Source: Sphingobacteriales bacterium
GTDB taxonomy: Bacteria > Bacteroidota > Bacteroidia > Chitinophagales > Chitinophagaceae
Reading direction: 5' to 3'
NCBI GenBank assembly: GCA_947472965.1
Contig: CANJEF010000095.1
Location: 1-5,970 of the forward strand
DNA: 5,970 nt
Made by a program: the position numbers and the translations under genes
Part shown: positions 5,845 through 5,970 of the stretch, piece by piece
How positions within the stretch are numbered: position 1 is the first letter of the stretch
Layout of the letters: each line of letters begins with the position of its first letter
The notes under the pieces: generated by a model
Database searches by the model: none
Told to the model about the DNA's origin: nothing
What the model saw: the letters and a program-made list of their open reading frames with translations, nothing else

Positions 5845-5970
5845 ATGAAATCATTTCTTGCCATATTGCTGCTGCTGGTATTTTGCTTCCGTGATATTGA
5901 TCCAGTAGAATGGACTGAATATTTAGGAGGGCCAGACCGCAATCATTATTCTACGTTGAAACAAGTGAAT
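5845..5970 (+). CDS. PQQ-dependent dehydrogenase-like beta-propeller protein (partial, N-terminus only)
   Basis: Only the first 42 codons are present; the frame runs off the right edge. The protein starts MKSFLAILLLLVFCF, a short Lys plus hydrophobic export signal, followed by VEWTEYLGGPDRNHYSTLKQVN. The W-x-E-Y-L-G-G-P-D-R-N-H-Y-S pattern is the characteristic opening of membrane or periplasmic quinoprotein (PQQ-type) alcohol/glucose dehydrogenases, whose eight-bladed propeller begins just after it. Such enzymes oxidise sugars or alcohols in the periplasm and pass electrons to the respiratory chain. LVFC (Cys14) resembles a lipobox, but Phe before Cys is unusual, so lipidation is doubtful. 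The gene is divergent from the PrsW gene. I see no convincing promoter or ribosome binding site in the 104-bp gap. Whether the PQQ-binding residues are present cannot be seen. Confidence 0.8.
   Translation, partial: MKSFLAILLLLVFCFRDIDPVEWTEYLGGPDRNHYSTLKQVN

Overview
The window looks like a piece of a Bacteroidota chromosome, probably a Chitinophagia- or Cytophagia-like lineage. It is AT-rich and its genes lack clear Shine-Dalgarno sequences. The best promoter matches the Bacteroidota pattern (TTG, about 20 nt, TAnnTTTG), and it carries a DUF2911 lipoprotein and a Bacteroidota-style PdxJ. I see no tRNA, rRNA, CRISPR array, insertion sequence or phage gene. No stretch of 300 bases lacks a gene.

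Left part (1-1724): two divergent genes separated by 129 bp. The minus-strand gene runs off the left edge and encodes an ATP-grasp ligase-like protein (268 full codons visible). The plus-strand gene encodes a cytosolic alpha/beta-hydrolase of the putative esterase (Fes/esterase D-like) family. It has an EF-hand-like loop placed before its catalytic histidine, and that loop is encoded by a perfect 33-bp palindrome. This pair is the best candidate for a less-studied system: ATP-grasp ligases next to alpha/beta-hydrolases can belong to small-peptide or amide-forming pathways, but the deciding neighbours lie outside the window.

Middle part (1730-4451), all on the minus strand: ahcY (S-adenosylhomocysteine hydrolase) with a near-consensus promoter and its own rho-independent terminator; then pdxJ (pyridoxine 5'-phosphate synthase) followed after 24 bp by a DUF2911 lipoprotein gene, probably co-transcribed. 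The DUF2911 gene converges on the esterase gene with 5 bp between stop codons.

Right part (4520-5970): a minus-strand pair with 3 bp between genes, a PrsW-family intramembrane metalloprotease followed by a GNAT acetyltransferase. Divergent from them, the first 42 codons of an exported PQQ-type beta-propeller dehydrogenase run off the right edge.

Most of the window is core metabolism (methyl cycle, vitamin B6) plus ordinary accessory genes. I do not see firm evidence of a new system. The items worth following are the ATP-grasp/esterase pair, the in-register palindrome in the esterase gene, and the PrsW/GNAT pair.
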